64,000 bases of DNA from the NCBI GenBank assembly GCA_018826515.1, contig JAHKAM010000068.1, positions 1 through 64,000 of the forward strand. Reading direction: 5' to 3'. Position 1 is the stretch's first letter. Each line of letters starts with the position of its first letter. Source of the stretch: Alphaproteobacteria bacterium (GTDB lineage: Bacteria > Pseudomonadota > Alphaproteobacteria > Caulobacterales > Caulobacteraceae). The notes beneath the pieces were generated by a model. The model saw nothing but the letters and a program-made list of their open reading frames with translations, did no database searches and was not told the DNA's origin. The position numbers and the translations under genes were made by a program. Positions 36,669-47,496 of this stretch are shown here, piece by piece.

Positions 36669-37111
36669 CGCCCTTCCGGCGTCTGCTTCCAGTAGGCCAG
36701 GGCGGCGTCCTGCTCCTTCAGCGCCTTCCAGCGGACCCGCGCGCCGGTCAACGCGGCCTCGTCCCGTCCGTCGAAGATGATGAAGCATCGATCGAAGCCT
36801 TTCGTTTCACCCAGCTCTGAGCCGTCCACGATGAACAGCGCCTGAGCGGCGTTCGGGTTCTCAAGCGATTCGGTCAGGACGATGGGCTGACGCGCCGCCT
36901 CGGGGCCAGAAGCCATGCCGTGCGCCAGGAAACTGTCGTCGCGATAGGTCCACAGCCGCTCGTCGATGTCCTCGAGCAACCGGCGGTCGGCGGCGCGAAC
37001 CAGCGCTCGCCAGCCCCGCTCGCGGGTCTTCTCGAGCAGGCCGGGCAGGACTTGGTCGAGGGTCGAGCGCTCGAGATGGTAGAACCAGATTTCCGGCTGG
37101 GCGTCAGACAC
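36650..37111 (-). CDS. holC: DNA polymerase III chi subunit
   Basis: A 153-residue clamp-loader accessory subunit that links the replisome to single-strand-binding protein. It shows the N-terminal IWFYHLERSTLDQVLPGLLEKTRERGWRALV, LLEDIDERLWTYRDDSFLAHG, PIVLTES...NAAQALFIVDG and the closing RVRWKALKEQDAALAYWKQT. It follows pepA by 22 bases, the conserved pepA-holC pairing. Its 3' end carries the start region of the first I78 inhibitor in another frame. Confidence 0.93.
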   Translation of the reverse strand: MSDAQPEIWFYHLERSTLDQVLPGLLEKTRERGWRALVRAADRRLLEDIDERLWTYRDDSFLAHGMASGPEAARQPIVLTESLENPNAAQALFIVDGSELGETKGFDRCFIIFDGRDEAALTGARVRWKALKEQDAALAYWKQTPEGRWEKAA

Positions 37112-37133
37112 CTGGTTCTACCTTTTCAGAGAC

Positions 37134-38609
37134 TTAGGACTCGTAGCTGTCGGCGACCATCCGGTCGAGCGTCCGCACGCCCCAACCCACGGCGCCGTCG
37201 GGAACGGTGGGGTTGCGGCTGTCCTTGACCCAGGCGGTCGGGGCGATGTCGATGTGCGCCCAGGGTACGCCATTGGTGAAGCGCTGCAGGAACAGGGCGG
37301 CGGTGATCGAGCCGCCGGCGCGGCCGTTGCCGGTGTTCTTCACATCCGCGATCGGCGTGTCGATGTGCCGCTCGTAGGCGGCCGGGATCGGCATCCGCCA
37401 GGCGTTCTCCCCGACCTTGGGGGCGGCGGCGAGGAAATTGTTGGCCAGTTCGTCCGAGTTGGAGAAGACGCCGGCGTATTCGAGGCCCAGGGCCACGATC
37501 ATGGCCCCGGTCAGGGTGGCCAGGTCGAGCATGAATTTCGGCTTGAAACGCTCCTGGGTGTACCAGAGGCAGTCAGCCAGGACGAGGCGGCCCTCGGCGT
37601 CGGTGTTGAGCACCTCGACCGACTGGCCGGACAGGGACATGACAACATCACCGGGGCGCTGGGCGTTTCCGTCCGGCATGTTCTCGACCAGACCGAGCAC
37701 GCCGATCACATTGGCCCTGGCCTTGCGGCCCGCGAGGGCGTGCATCAGCCCGGCCACGGCGGCGGAACCACCCATGTCCCACTTCATCTCCTCCATGCCC
37801 TCGGACGGCTTGATGGAAATGCCGCCGGTGTCGAAGGTGACGCCCTTGCCGACGAAGGCGATGGGCTGCTCGTCCTTCTTGCCGCCGTTCCACTTCATGA
37901 TGACGACCTGGCTTTCGCGCCGGCTGCCCATGCCGACGGCGAGCAGGGTGTTGAACCCCAGCTTCTCAAGCTCCTTCTCGCCGAGGATCTCGACCTCCAG
38001 ACCCAGTTTCTCGAGCGCCTTGACGCGTTTGGCGAACTCGACCGGATAGAGAATGTTGGCCGGCTCGCTGACCAGATCACGCGAGAACTCGACGGCGTCG
38101 GCGACAGGCGACAGCTTGTCGTAAGCCGCCTGGGCGGCCTTGGGGTCGGCGGCGACGACGCGGATGGTCTCGATCGACGGCGTCTTCTCGGGCTTGAGGG
38201 TGGTGCGGTATTTGAGGAAACGGTAGGCGGCGAGACGGGCGGCGAAGGCGGCCCGGGCGGCCTGGTCCGCGGTCAGATGGTGGGCGTCCAGGGTGAGGGC
38301 GGCGGCGCCCGACAGCTTGACCGCGTGATAGGCGGCGCCCGCGGCGGCCTCGAGGGCCAGATCGTCGAACTTGCCGGCCTCGCCGGCGCCGCTGAGCAGG
38401 ATCGAACCGGCCTCGACACCAGCCGGAGCGGCGATGATCAGGGTGCTGTTCGAGCCGCCGGTGAAGCGGCTGGCGGTCATCGCCTTCGTCAGGGCGCCCG
38501 ATGTTGCGGTGTCGAGTTGCGACCCCATCCCGGACAGGACCCGGCCTTCGTGGACCAGAACGGCCAGAACCTCGGCGGCGCCCGCGGACGCAACGAACTC
38601 GATCTTCAT
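37134..38609 (-). CDS. pepA: Leucyl aminopeptidase (M17)
   Basis: A 491-residue dizinc/manganese aminopeptidase that removes N-terminal residues from peptides. The C-terminal catalytic domain shows GKGVTFDTGGISIKPSEGMEEMKWDMGGSAAVAG with metal Lys/Asp ligands, and the signature NTDAEGRLVLADCL. The N-terminal macro-like domain spans about residues 1-160. Full family length. It heads the minus-strand run toward holC and the I78 inhibitors and is divergent from lptF. Confidence 0.97.
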   Translation of the reverse strand: MKIEFVASAGAAEVLAVLVHEGRVLSGMGSQLDTATSGALTKAMTASRFTGGSNSTLIIAAPAGVEAGSILLSGAGEAGKFDDLALEAAAGAAYHAVKLSGAAALTLDAHHLTADQAARAAFAARLAAYRFLKYRTTLKPEKTPSIETIRVVAADPKAAQAAYDKLSPVADAVEFSRDLVSEPANILYPVEFAKRVKALEKLGLEVEILGEKELEKLGFNTLLAVGMGSRRESQVVIMKWNGGKKDEQPIAFVGKGVTFDTGGISIKPSEGMEEMKWDMGGSAAVAGLMHALAGRKARANVIGVLGLVENMPDGNAQRPGDVVMSLSGQSVEVLNTDAEGRLVLADCLWYTQERFKPKFMLDLATLTGAMIVALGLEYAGVFSNSDELANNFLAAAPKVGENAWRMPIPAAYERHIDTPIADVKNTGNGRAGGSITAALFLQRFTNGVPWAHIDIAPTAWVKDSRNPTVPDGAVGWGVRTLDRMVADSYES

Positions 38610-38740
38610 CTACTACTCCCGCCGGGCGATACGCCCCGGCTCTGTCGAACGGATGAGCGCACAGTTCCACCGGCGCACTCGGATGTGTATTAGATGCTCT
38701 CCCTCCCCGCCGCCTGCAACCCGGCGATTTCCTGCCGCAT

Positions 38741-39874
38741 ATGACCCTGATTCAAGGCTATCTTTTTCGGCAGATCGCCCGCCCCGTCGTCGGCGCATGC
38801 GCCGCGCTGGCCGGAATCGGCATTCTGAGCCAGAGCCTCGAGCAGCTGGAAGTCATTGTCGAGCGGGGCCAGAGCGTCTGGGTCATGGTCAAGCTCACGC
38901 TGCTGGCCGTGCCGCAGTTGCTGGCCGTGATCATTCCCATCGGCCTGTTCGTCGGGGCCCTGATCGCCCTGACCCGGCTGCAGCGGGAACAGGAACTGAC
39001 GGCGGTGTTCGCCTCGGGCGTCACCCGCTGGTCGGCGATTCGCCCGGCCGTGAGGATCGCAGCCATCGCGGCCGTGCTGACCCTGATCGTCACCACGGTC
39101 GGCCAACCGTGGGCCCAGCGCCAGTCCCGGGCCGAGGCCTTCGCCGTCCGCGCCGACCTGGCTGTACTGCTGGTCGAGGAAGGCGTGTTCAAACAGGGCC
39201 CGAATGGCCTGACCGTCTATGTCCAGCAGATCGAACAGAACGGGCTGCTGAAGAATCTGTTCGTCTATGTGACGGAGGGTGACAGGGTCACCACCTGGGA
39301 CGCCGCCGAGGCCCGGTTCAGCCGCATCGACGGCCAGCCCTATCTCACGCTGCTCAACGGCTCATGGCAGCGGTACTCATCGCGCGGCGTGCTGGAGTAT
39401 CTGTCATTCGACCGGCAGGTCATGCCCCTGGCGCAGTACACCGAGGTGACGGAGCGGGTCCGCTACAAGCCGTCCGATCTGTACCTGACCCAGCTGTTCA
39501 ATCCGTCGCCCGACGACCTGGAGCAGGTGGGCCCTGCCGGCGAACTGATGGCCGAGGGTCATTCGCGGCTGTCCGCGCCGCTCTACGCCTTGATGGCCAT
39601 GGCCATGGCGCTGACGGCGATCATGGGCGGACCGTTCAGCCGGACCGGCTACAGCCTGCGAATCGCCAAGGTCGCCGGCGTCTTCCTGATCGTCCGCATC
39701 GCCGGCTACGGCGTGGTCGCGGCCAGCGCCTGGAATGGCTGGCTGAACGTGTTCCAGTATCTTCTGCCGATCGTGGCGACGGCGGTCGCCATGCGGCTGC
39801 TGTTCCGGGCGCTGAAGCCCCGGCGTCGGCCCGTCTGGCCTCCGTTCGAGCGGTTGAAGGCGCGGTTCGCATGA
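38741..39874 (+). CDS. lptF: LPS export ABC transporter permease LptF
   Basis: A 377-residue inner-membrane permease that, with LptG and the ATPase LptB, extracts lipopolysaccharide. Three transmembrane helices lie at each end (IARPVVGACAALAGIGILSQ onward; ALYALMAMAMALTAIMGGPF) with a periplasmic beta-jellyroll between (about 120-260). It contains the coupling-helix segment LTRLQREQELTAVFASGV. It overlaps lptG by four bases (ATGA). Confidence 0.96.
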   Translation: MTLIQGYLFRQIARPVVGACAALAGIGILSQSLEQLEVIVERGQSVWVMVKLTLLAVPQLLAVIIPIGLFVGALIALTRLQREQELTAVFASGVTRWSAIRPAVRIAAIAAVLTLIVTTVGQPWAQRQSRAEAFAVRADLAVLLVEEGVFKQGPNGLTVYVQQIEQNGLLKNLFVYVTEGDRVTTWDAAEARFSRIDGQPYLTLLNGSWQRYSSRGVLEYLSFDRQVMPLAQYTEVTERVRYKPSDLYLTQLFNPSPDDLEQVGPAGELMAEGHSRLSAPLYALMAMAMALTAIMGGPFSRTGYSLRIAKVAGVFLIVRIAGYGVVAASAWNGWLNVFQYLLPIVATAVAMRLLFRALKPRRRPVWPPFERLKARFA

Positions 39875-41001
39875 GCAGCCGCACCTCCCTGCCCGTTCCC
39901 TGGCTCAGGTTCGGCCGGATTGAACGCTATGTGCTGGTTCAGCAGGCGCGGTCCCTGGGGGTCGCCCTGGGGGTCATCGCCGCCCTGATCATGCTGATCG
40001 ACTTCGTCGAGATTTCCCGGGGCGTGGGTTCCGACGTCGATCTGTCGGGCGTTCGCATTCTCGGTCTGATGCTGCTGAAGTCGCCGCAGGTGATCGTCCA
40101 GCTGCTGCCGTTCGTCTTTCTGTTCGGCACCCTGGCGGCCTTTGTCGGTCTGAACCGCCGCAGTGAACTGATCGCCATGCGGGCGGCGGGCGTCTCGGCG
40201 TGGCGCTTCGTCCTGCCGGCGGCGGGCGCGGCCCTGGCGGTCGGCGTGATCACCGTCGTGGCGCTCGGGCCCCTGGCGGCTTCGGCGGACGGCCTGTTTC
40301 AGCGCGAACGCGCGCGGCTGTCGGGATCAGCGGCCGGCGCCGAGGCCAGCCCGACGGTCTGGATCCGCGAGGGCGACGACACCCGCCAGATGGTGATCCG
40401 CGCCGTGCGTCAGGACCGGGCGAGCGCCCGGCTGCTGGACGTGACCTTCTTCATCTACACCAATGACGCCGAGGGCATGCGGACCTTCTCGGAGCGGATC
40501 GATGCGGACTCGGCCTCGCTGTCCAACGGCAGTTGGCGGCTGGTCAACGCCACGGGGGCGGAGATCGGGCAGCGCGCCGTGCGCTATGCGACGCTGGACC
40601 TGCCGTCCAGTCTGGCGGACGAGGAGGCGTTCGAGCGGTTCGCGCGCCCGCAATCGACGTCCTTCTGGTCCCTGCCCGCCCAGATCAACCGGGTCGAGGC
40701 CGCGGGCTTTTCGTCCACCGCCTACCGGCTGCGGCTTCAGCAGCTGCTGGCCACGCCGCTGATGTTCGCGGCCATGTCGATCCTGGCCGCGGCCTTTTCC
40801 CTGCGACTGATGCGGCTGGGCGATCTGGCGCGGATGAGCGTCGCGGCGGTGGTGCTGGGGTTCGGCTTCTTCTTCGTCAACCAGGCGGCGTCCGCCTTCG
40901 GCTCGGCCGAGGTGATTCCGCCCTGGCTGGCCGCCTGGCTGCCGCCCTTGCTGACGGCGCTCGCCGCCTTCACCTTGCTGTTCTATACCGAAGACGGCTA
41001 A
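39871..41001 (+). CDS. lptG: LPS export ABC transporter permease LptG
   Basis: A 376-residue partner of LptF with the same helix/jellyroll/helix layout. Seen are RYVLVQQARSLGVALGVIAALIML, the coupling helix LNRRSELIAMRAAGVSAWRF, a periplasmic domain with VTFFIYTNDAEG, and C-terminal helices ending LLTALAAFTLLFYTEDG. The ATG at 39871 overlaps the lptF stop; the frame extends upstream within lptF as a shadow. lptD follows 57 bases later. Confidence 0.95.
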   Translation: MSSRTSLPVPWLRFGRIERYVLVQQARSLGVALGVIAALIMLIDFVEISRGVGSDVDLSGVRILGLMLLKSPQVIVQLLPFVFLFGTLAAFVGLNRRSELIAMRAAGVSAWRFVLPAAGAALAVGVITVVALGPLAASADGLFQRERARLSGSAAGAEASPTVWIREGDDTRQMVIRAVRQDRASARLLDVTFFIYTNDAEGMRTFSERIDADSASLSNGSWRLVNATGAEIGQRAVRYATLDLPSSLADEEAFERFARPQSTSFWSLPAQINRVEAAGFSSTAYRLRLQQLLATPLMFAAMSILAAAFSLRLMRLGDLARMSVAAVVLGFGFFFVNQAASAFGSAEVIPPWLAAWLPPLLTALAAFTLLFYTEDG

Positions 41002-41058
41002 GCGATCCGGCCTGTCCCCGGCTGCGCCGGACCGTACGCCCTTCAGAGTGTTTCTTGC

Positions 41059-43488
41059 ATGCAGCGTGACCGCCGTGCGCCCGATTTGGGAGCCTTGCGC
41101 CACCGGCTCCTGGCCGGCGCGGCGGCGCTTGCGCTGGCTTCGGCGGGCGGCGTCGCCCTGGCCCAGGAGGCGCCCGTTCCCGCCCCGTCTTCCGCGACCG
41201 GCGCAGACGGACTGACGCCCGACGGCGTCTACATCGAGGCGGATGTCGCGGGCCGGGACGGCGACGTCATCTCGGCCGAAGCGGCCGGCGCGGATCGTGT
41301 CCTCGCCCGGTTCCGCGATGTCACCCTGCGGGCCGGCGCGGTCAGCTATGATCTGGGACCCGGCATCGCCACGGCCGACCGGCAGGTCGAGTTCACCGAC
41401 GCCGAAGGCAATGTCGTCTTCGCCAGCCATCTGGAGCTCGACTCCGACCTGAGGGCGGGGATCGCCGTCGATTTCGCCACCCGTTTCCGCAACGGCGCCA
41501 GCCTGATGGCCGCCTCGGCGGTGCGGAGGAGCGAGAACGTCAACGAGCTGAACTACGCCCTGTTCACCCCCTGCCCGATCTGTGACGCCGAGGGGAATCC
41601 CCGCGAACCCAGCATCGCCATCCAGGCGGAGAAGGTGGTCCAGGACGAGGCGATGCGCGCGATCCTGTACCGTAACGCCGTCTTCCGCGTCGGCGGCGTG
41701 CCGGTCTTCTACCTGCCGTTCTTCGCCCATCCCGATCCGACCGTGCAGCGGGCGTCGGGCTTTCTGGTGCCGATTCCCAGCTATGACGAGGGTCGCGGCC
41801 TGAGCCTGGAGGTTCCCTATCTGCGGGTGGCGTCGCCGTCCGAGGACTGGCTGATCAGCCCGCAGTTCAACACCGATGTCGCGCCCCTGCTGAACCTGCA
41901 ATGGCGCCGCCGTTTCGCCGACGGGATGATCGTCGCCCGCGGCGGTTATACCTATGAGCGCAGCTTCGGCGACTTCGACCTCGACAATGACGGCGACGCC
42001 GAGAGCAACGTCAAGTTCGGCGACCGGACCAGCCGCAGCTATTTCCTCAGCCATGGCCGGTTCGATCCGGACGGACCCTGGCGCTGGGGCTTCACGGCAG
42101 AACGCGTGTCGGACAAGACGCTGTTCGACCGCTACGACATCCGTGATCCCTACCAGGACAATGGCCTCTACTACGGCGACCAGCGCCGGCTGATCAGCCA
42201 GCTCTACGCCGAGCGGCAGACCGCGCGATCCTACCTCTCCATCGCGACCTTCGCCCTTCAGAGCCTGCGCGTGGCCCGGTTCGATCCGGTCACTCCGGCG
42301 CTCAACGAGTTCGAGGCGGACGGCGCCCTGCCGGTGGTCGCCCCGCTGGTCGAGGCGCGCTGGGAGCCCGACGGCCCCGTTCTCGGCGGCCGCCTGCGGC
42401 TGCGCGGCTCCGCCGTGTCGCTCTATCGCGGCGACTATGTCGGCGGCCCGGTGCTGCGTCCCTCGATCATTCCGGCGGGATCGACGCTGGGCCTGCCGGG
42501 CGTCGATAGTCGCCGGGTGTCGGGTCAGGCCGAGTGGCGCCGGACCCTGATCTCGCCGCTCGGCGTGCGGTGGGAGCCGTTCATCGACGTCCGCGCCGAC
42601 CTCTATTCGGTCGCCGACCTCCCGCCCCTGCTGGGGCTGGAGGAAGAGGCCATCTCCCGGGGCCGCGCCACGACGGGCCTCGACATCAGCTACCCCCTGT
42701 TCCGCCGCGTCGGCCCCGGCGCCGACCTGATCCTCGAGCCGGCCGCGCAGCTGTCGGCCTCGACCTCATCAGACCTCGACCCCCGCATCCCGATCGAGGA
42801 CAGCCAGACCCTCGAACTGGACGAGAGCTCCCTGTTCCGCACCGACCGGTTCCCCGGCTATGACCTGTACGAAGGCGGTCTGCGCCTGACCGTCGGCGGA
42901 CGCGCCACCCTGCGCTGGGACGAGGGCCGGCAGGCCAGCCTGTTCATCGGCCGGAGCTATCGCGCCGACGAGGAGCCCGCCTTCCTGACGCCGGTCCCTG
43001 ACGCGCCCGGCCAGCTCTATGATCCGTCGGGCCTGGCGGCCCAGTCGTCGGACTGGGTGGTGCAGGGCAGTTTCTCGCCCTCGGACCGGATTCGGGGCTG
43101 GGGCCACGCCACCATCGACGCTTCAGGCGAAATCCGGCGCGCAGAAGCCGCGCTGGACGGCCGCTGGGGCCGGCGCAACCTGGCGACCGTCAGCTATATC
43201 GTGGACCGATCCAATCCCCTGGCGGGGCCGCTGAATCGCAACTACGAGTTCGTCCAGTTGTCGGGGCAGCAGTTCGTCTACGGCAACTGGGGCGTCGCCG
43301 TTTCGGGCATCGCCGACCTGGAGCGCGACATCATAACCCGCTCTGAAGTCGGCCTGCTTTTCGACGACGACTGCTTCCGATTCGAGATCGGCTATCGGCG
43401 CGACAACACGCGCGTGCGCCCGACCGGACCGTCCGAGGGCGTGTATGTGCGCCTAAACCTCGCCACTTTCGGCGGTACAGGGTATTGA
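41059..43488 (+). CDS. lptD: LPS-assembly outer-membrane protein LptD
   Basis: An 809-residue outer-membrane translocon that inserts lipopolysaccharide in the outer leaflet. A signal peptide (to about residue 36, GGVALAQ) precedes the OstA/LptA-like periplasmic domain (about 50-200) and a C-terminal beta-barrel ending in an aromatic-terminated strand (VRLNLATFGGTGY). Conserved family segments include the CPICDAEG pair and NAVFRVGGVPVFYLPFFAHP. The gene sits between its inner-membrane partners and its chaperone SurA, so the region is an LPS and outer-membrane biogenesis operon. Confidence 0.95.
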   Translation: MQRDRRAPDLGALRHRLLAGAAALALASAGGVALAQEAPVPAPSSATGADGLTPDGVYIEADVAGRDGDVISAEAAGADRVLARFRDVTLRAGAVSYDLGPGIATADRQVEFTDAEGNVVFASHLELDSDLRAGIAVDFATRFRNGASLMAASAVRRSENVNELNYALFTPCPICDAEGNPREPSIAIQAEKVVQDEAMRAILYRNAVFRVGGVPVFYLPFFAHPDPTVQRASGFLVPIPSYDEGRGLSLEVPYLRVASPSEDWLISPQFNTDVAPLLNLQWRRRFADGMIVARGGYTYERSFGDFDLDNDGDAESNVKFGDRTSRSYFLSHGRFDPDGPWRWGFTAERVSDKTLFDRYDIRDPYQDNGLYYGDQRRLISQLYAERQTARSYLSIATFALQSLRVARFDPVTPALNEFEADGALPVVAPLVEARWEPDGPVLGGRLRLRGSAVSLYRGDYVGGPVLRPSIIPAGSTLGLPGVDSRRVSGQAEWRRTLISPLGVRWEPFIDVRADLYSVADLPPLLGLEEEAISRGRATTGLDISYPLFRRVGPGADLILEPAAQLSASTSSDLDPRIPIEDSQTLELDESSLFRTDRFPGYDLYEGGLRLTVGGRATLRWDEGRQASLFIGRSYRADEEPAFLTPVPDAPGQLYDPSGLAAQSSDWVVQGSFSPSDRIRGWGHATIDASGEIRRAEAALDGRWGRRNLATVSYIVDRSNPLAGPLNRNYEFVQLSGQQFVYGNWGVAVSGIADLERDIITRSEVGLLFDDDCFRFEIGYRRDNTRVRPTGPSEGVYVRLNLATFGGTGY

Positions 43489-43587
43489 CGCAGCGACGGG
43501 CGCTGACGGCCGCGCAGCCCGGGGGCGCGCGGTTCGCAAATCCGGGACGAAAACCGGACCAGCGCCGCTTGAGGAACCAGGACTGAC

Positions 43588-44924
43588 ATGGGTTTGCAGC
43601 GTTACATGACGGGCGTGGCGATCGCCGCCCTCCTGGCCGGTTCGGCCATGGCCCAGACCGCGCCGCCGGCGCAGCCGGCCGCCGCCGGCAATCTGAATCC
43701 CGCAGCCGAGGCCGCGCCCGCGCCGGCGCCGGCCGCGCCCGCGTTCCAGATGTCGGACGGCATCCTGGCCACGGTCAACGACAGCGTCATCACCGGCTTC
43801 GACCTGCGGCAGCGCATGCTGCTGGTGATCGCCATGACCCAGGTGCAGCCGACGCCCGAAAGCATTCCCGCCATCCAGCAACAGGCGCTGAACGCCCTGG
43901 TGGACGAGCGGCTGCAGATCCAGGAGCTGGCGAACTACGAGGATCTGGTCGTCAGCGACGAGGAAGTCGCGGAAGAAATCACGGCCATGGCCCAGGAAGT
44001 GGGCGCCACGCCCCAGGCCTATGTCGATTTCCTCGCCCAGGGCGGCATCCGGCCCAGCACCCTGAACGAACAGATTCGCACCCAGATCGGCTGGTCGCGA
44101 CTGGTCGGCGGCCGCTTCCAGAGCCGGGCGCGCGTAAGCCGCGCCGCCGTGACGGCGGCCATCCGCCAGGCCTCCGAGGCCGCGGCGAAGAAGCAGTATC
44201 TGATCGGCGAGATCTACATCGAATCCGCCCGCGTCGGCGGTCAGCAGGCGGCGCTGAACGGCGCCAACCAGCTGGTGCAGCAGATGGTCCAGGGCGCGCC
44301 CTTCCAGGCCGTGGCCCAGCAGTTCTCGGCCGCGCCGTCCGCCACCCGCGGCGGTGACGCGGGCTGGGTCGTCGAAGGCACCGTCCAGCCTGCGCTGCAA
44401 CAGGCCCTCGACCAGCTCGATGTCGGACAGCTGTCGCGCCCCATCCCCGTCGAGGGCGGAGTCTACATCATCTATATGCGCGACAAGCGGGACGGGGCCT
44501 CGGCCAGTCTGGTGCAGATCAAACAGGTGATGATCGAACTGCCCGAGACCGCCACCGAGGCGGACGTGACCGCGGCGACCCAGCGTCTGGAGACCCTTCG
44601 GCCGCAACTGACCTGCGACACCATGCTGGCCCGTGCGACGTCGGAGCAGGGACTGCTCGGCGCCGATCTGGGCGAGGCCGATGTGCAGAACCTGGCCCCG
44701 CAGTTCCAGCAGGTCGCGCGCTCCGCCGAAGTCGGCTCCGTCAGCACGCCGGTCCGCACGCCCCTGGGCCTGCACCTGCTGGCCGTCTGTGGTCGCCGGA
44801 TGGGCGGGACCGAGGCGCCCAACCCGCAGGAAGTCGAGAACCAGCTGTTCCGCCAGAACCTCGCCACCCTCGGCCGCCGCTACATGCGCGACCTGCGCGA
44901 GGACGCCCTTATCGAGTACCGGTA

Positions 44925-44925
<1 letters not shown>
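43588..44925 (+). CDS. surA: SurA-type periplasmic peptidyl-prolyl isomerase/chaperone
   Basis: 445 residues. A signal peptide (AIAALLAGSAMAQ) and an Ala/Pro linker precede the SurA N-terminal domain (ILATVNDSVITGFDLRQRMLLV, about 53-200). Parvulin-like domains follow (about 190-300: LIGEIYIES, GDAGWVVEG; about 300-430). It chaperones unfolded outer-membrane proteins such as LptD. The stop codon overlaps the pdxA start by one base (TAATG). Identity as SurA rests on order and domains. Confidence 0.9.
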
Positions 44926-46070
<1,145 letters not shown>

Positions 46071-46089
46071 TCCCGGCTATGACACACCG

Positions 46090-46968
46090 GTGAACCCCAC
46101 CGACCTGCCCTCCCTCCGCGAAACCCTCGACGCCCATGGCCTGCTGGCCAGGAAGAGCTTCGGCCAGCATTTCCTGCTGGACCTGAACGTCACCCGCAAG
46201 ATCGTGCGTCTGGCCGGGCCGTTCGAGGGGCGGGCGGTGATCGAGGTCGGCCCCGGTCCCGGCGGCCTGACCCGCGCCCTGCTGGAGAGCGACGCGGGCG
46301 CGGTGGTGCTGGTCGAGAAGGATCCCCGCTTCCTGCCCCTGCTCGGCGAACTGGACGACGGCTCGGGCCGGCTGACGGTGGTCGAGGCCGACGCGCTGGG
46401 CGTGAATGAGGCCGAACTGGTCGGGGGACCGGCCCATGTGGTGTCGAACCTGCCCTACAATGTCGGCACGCCGCTGTTGATCAAATGGCTCACGGGGCCA
46501 TGGACGCCGCACGCCCTGACCCTGATGTTCCAGAAGGAGGTGGCCGAGCGGATCACGGCCGCGCCGGGGGACGAGGCCTATGGCCGGCTGGCGGTGATCA
46601 GCCAGGCCGTGTGCGAGGCCAAACTGGTCATGCATCTGCCCGCCGCCGCCTTCACGCCGCCGCCCAAGGTGGCCAGCGCGGTGGTGCATCTCATCCCCCG
46701 GGCGGACCGGCCCGACCGCGCGCTGCTGAAGGCGCTGGAGCGGGTCACGGCCGCGGCCTTCGGACAGAGGCGCAAGATGCTCAGATCCAGCCTCAAAACC
46801 CTCGGGGGCGCCGAACTGTGCGAATCGGCGGACCTGAGCCCCGAGGATCGCGCCGAGGTGATCGATCTGGCCGGCTTCCTGCGACTGGCCCGCGCCGTCG
46901 CGGGACAGCCGCAGCCGGGAACATCGGCCGATGGCGGAGCGACGATGATGCGCCGCAAACGGACCTGA
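46090..46968 (+). CDS. rsmA: 16S rRNA (adenine1518/1519-N6) dimethyltransferase
   Basis: A 292-residue SAM-dependent enzyme (KsgA) that dimethylates two adenines in helix 45 of 16S rRNA as a late ribosome-assembly checkpoint. Motifs include KSFGQHFLLD, the SAM loop VIEVGPGPGGLTRALL and the catalytic VVSNLPYNVGTPLLI, with the C-terminal helical domain (about 200-292). The start is a GTG at 46090. It closes the lpt/sur/pdx cluster. Confidence 0.96.
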   Translation: MNPTDLPSLRETLDAHGLLARKSFGQHFLLDLNVTRKIVRLAGPFEGRAVIEVGPGPGGLTRALLESDAGAVVLVEKDPRFLPLLGELDDGSGRLTVVEADALGVNEAELVGGPAHVVSNLPYNVGTPLLIKWLTGPWTPHALTLMFQKEVAERITAAPGDEAYGRLAVISQAVCEAKLVMHLPAAAFTPPPKVASAVVHLIPRADRPDRALLKALERVTAAAFGQRRKMLRSSLKTLGGAELCESADLSPEDRAEVIDLAGFLRLARAVAGQPQPGTSADGGATMMRRKRT

Positions 46969-47037
46969 TCGCGAACCTTCGGCAACCGCCCCCGCCACGG
47001 AACGTTCATCAGGTCCCACCACCATCGGAGATTCCGG

Positions 47038-47436
47038 ATGAAACTTTCCAAAGGCACGCTCGTGGCCGTCGTCGACGGCGAGAAGCTGGCGCTGTTCGAA
47101 AACACCGGCCAGCAGCAGATCTCCCTGACCGCGAAGCCGACTCCGGCGATCGAGGAGCGCGCCTCCGGCGCCGCCGGCCGCATCTCCAGTGAAGCCAATC
47201 CCGACAACGACACCCAGGCCGAGGACGGCTTCGCTCTCGGCGTGACCGAGGTGCTGAACAAATGGGTGCTGACCAACAAGGTCGAACACCTGCTGGTCAT
47301 CGCCGCGCCCAAGACCATGGGCCAGCTGCGCAAGGGCTGGCACAAGGAGACAGCCGCCCGGGTGGTTGGTGAAATCTCCAAGGACCTGACCGGACACTCG
47401 ACAGACCAGATCGCGGCGGCGATCGAGAAGGCCTAG
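47038..47436 (+). CDS. Host-attachment-type protein (baeRF family)
   Basis: 132 residues resembling proteins annotated as required for attachment to host cells, which adopt an eRF1-like fold. Visible parts are an N-terminal strand LVAVVDGEKLALFEN, a variable loop, then KVEHLLVIAAPKTMGQLRKGWHKE and VVGEISKDLTGHSTDQIAAAI. The gene stands alone between rsmA and a convergent hypothetical gene and ends at a good terminator. In non-plant-associated Caulobacterales the role is unclear. Confidence 0.82.
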   Translation: MKLSKGTLVAVVDGEKLALFENTGQQQISLTAKPTPAIEERASGAAGRISSEANPDNDTQAEDGFALGVTEVLNKWVLTNKVEHLLVIAAPKTMGQLRKGWHKETAARVVGEISKDLTGHSTDQIAAAIEKA

Positions 47437-47463
47437 CCCTTCCTCTCGCCGTTCGACGACATG

Positions 47464-47492
47464 AAGGCCGCTCCCGACGGGGCGGCCTTTCT
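47464..47492 (+). terminator. Rho-independent terminator after the host-attachment-type gene
   Basis: Stem AAGGCCGC (47464-47471) pairs with GCGGCCTT (47482-47489), followed by TTCTGTTGT. It lies 28 bases after the stop, and the convergent gene ends at 47497. Confidence 0.75.
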
Positions 47493-47496
47493 GTTG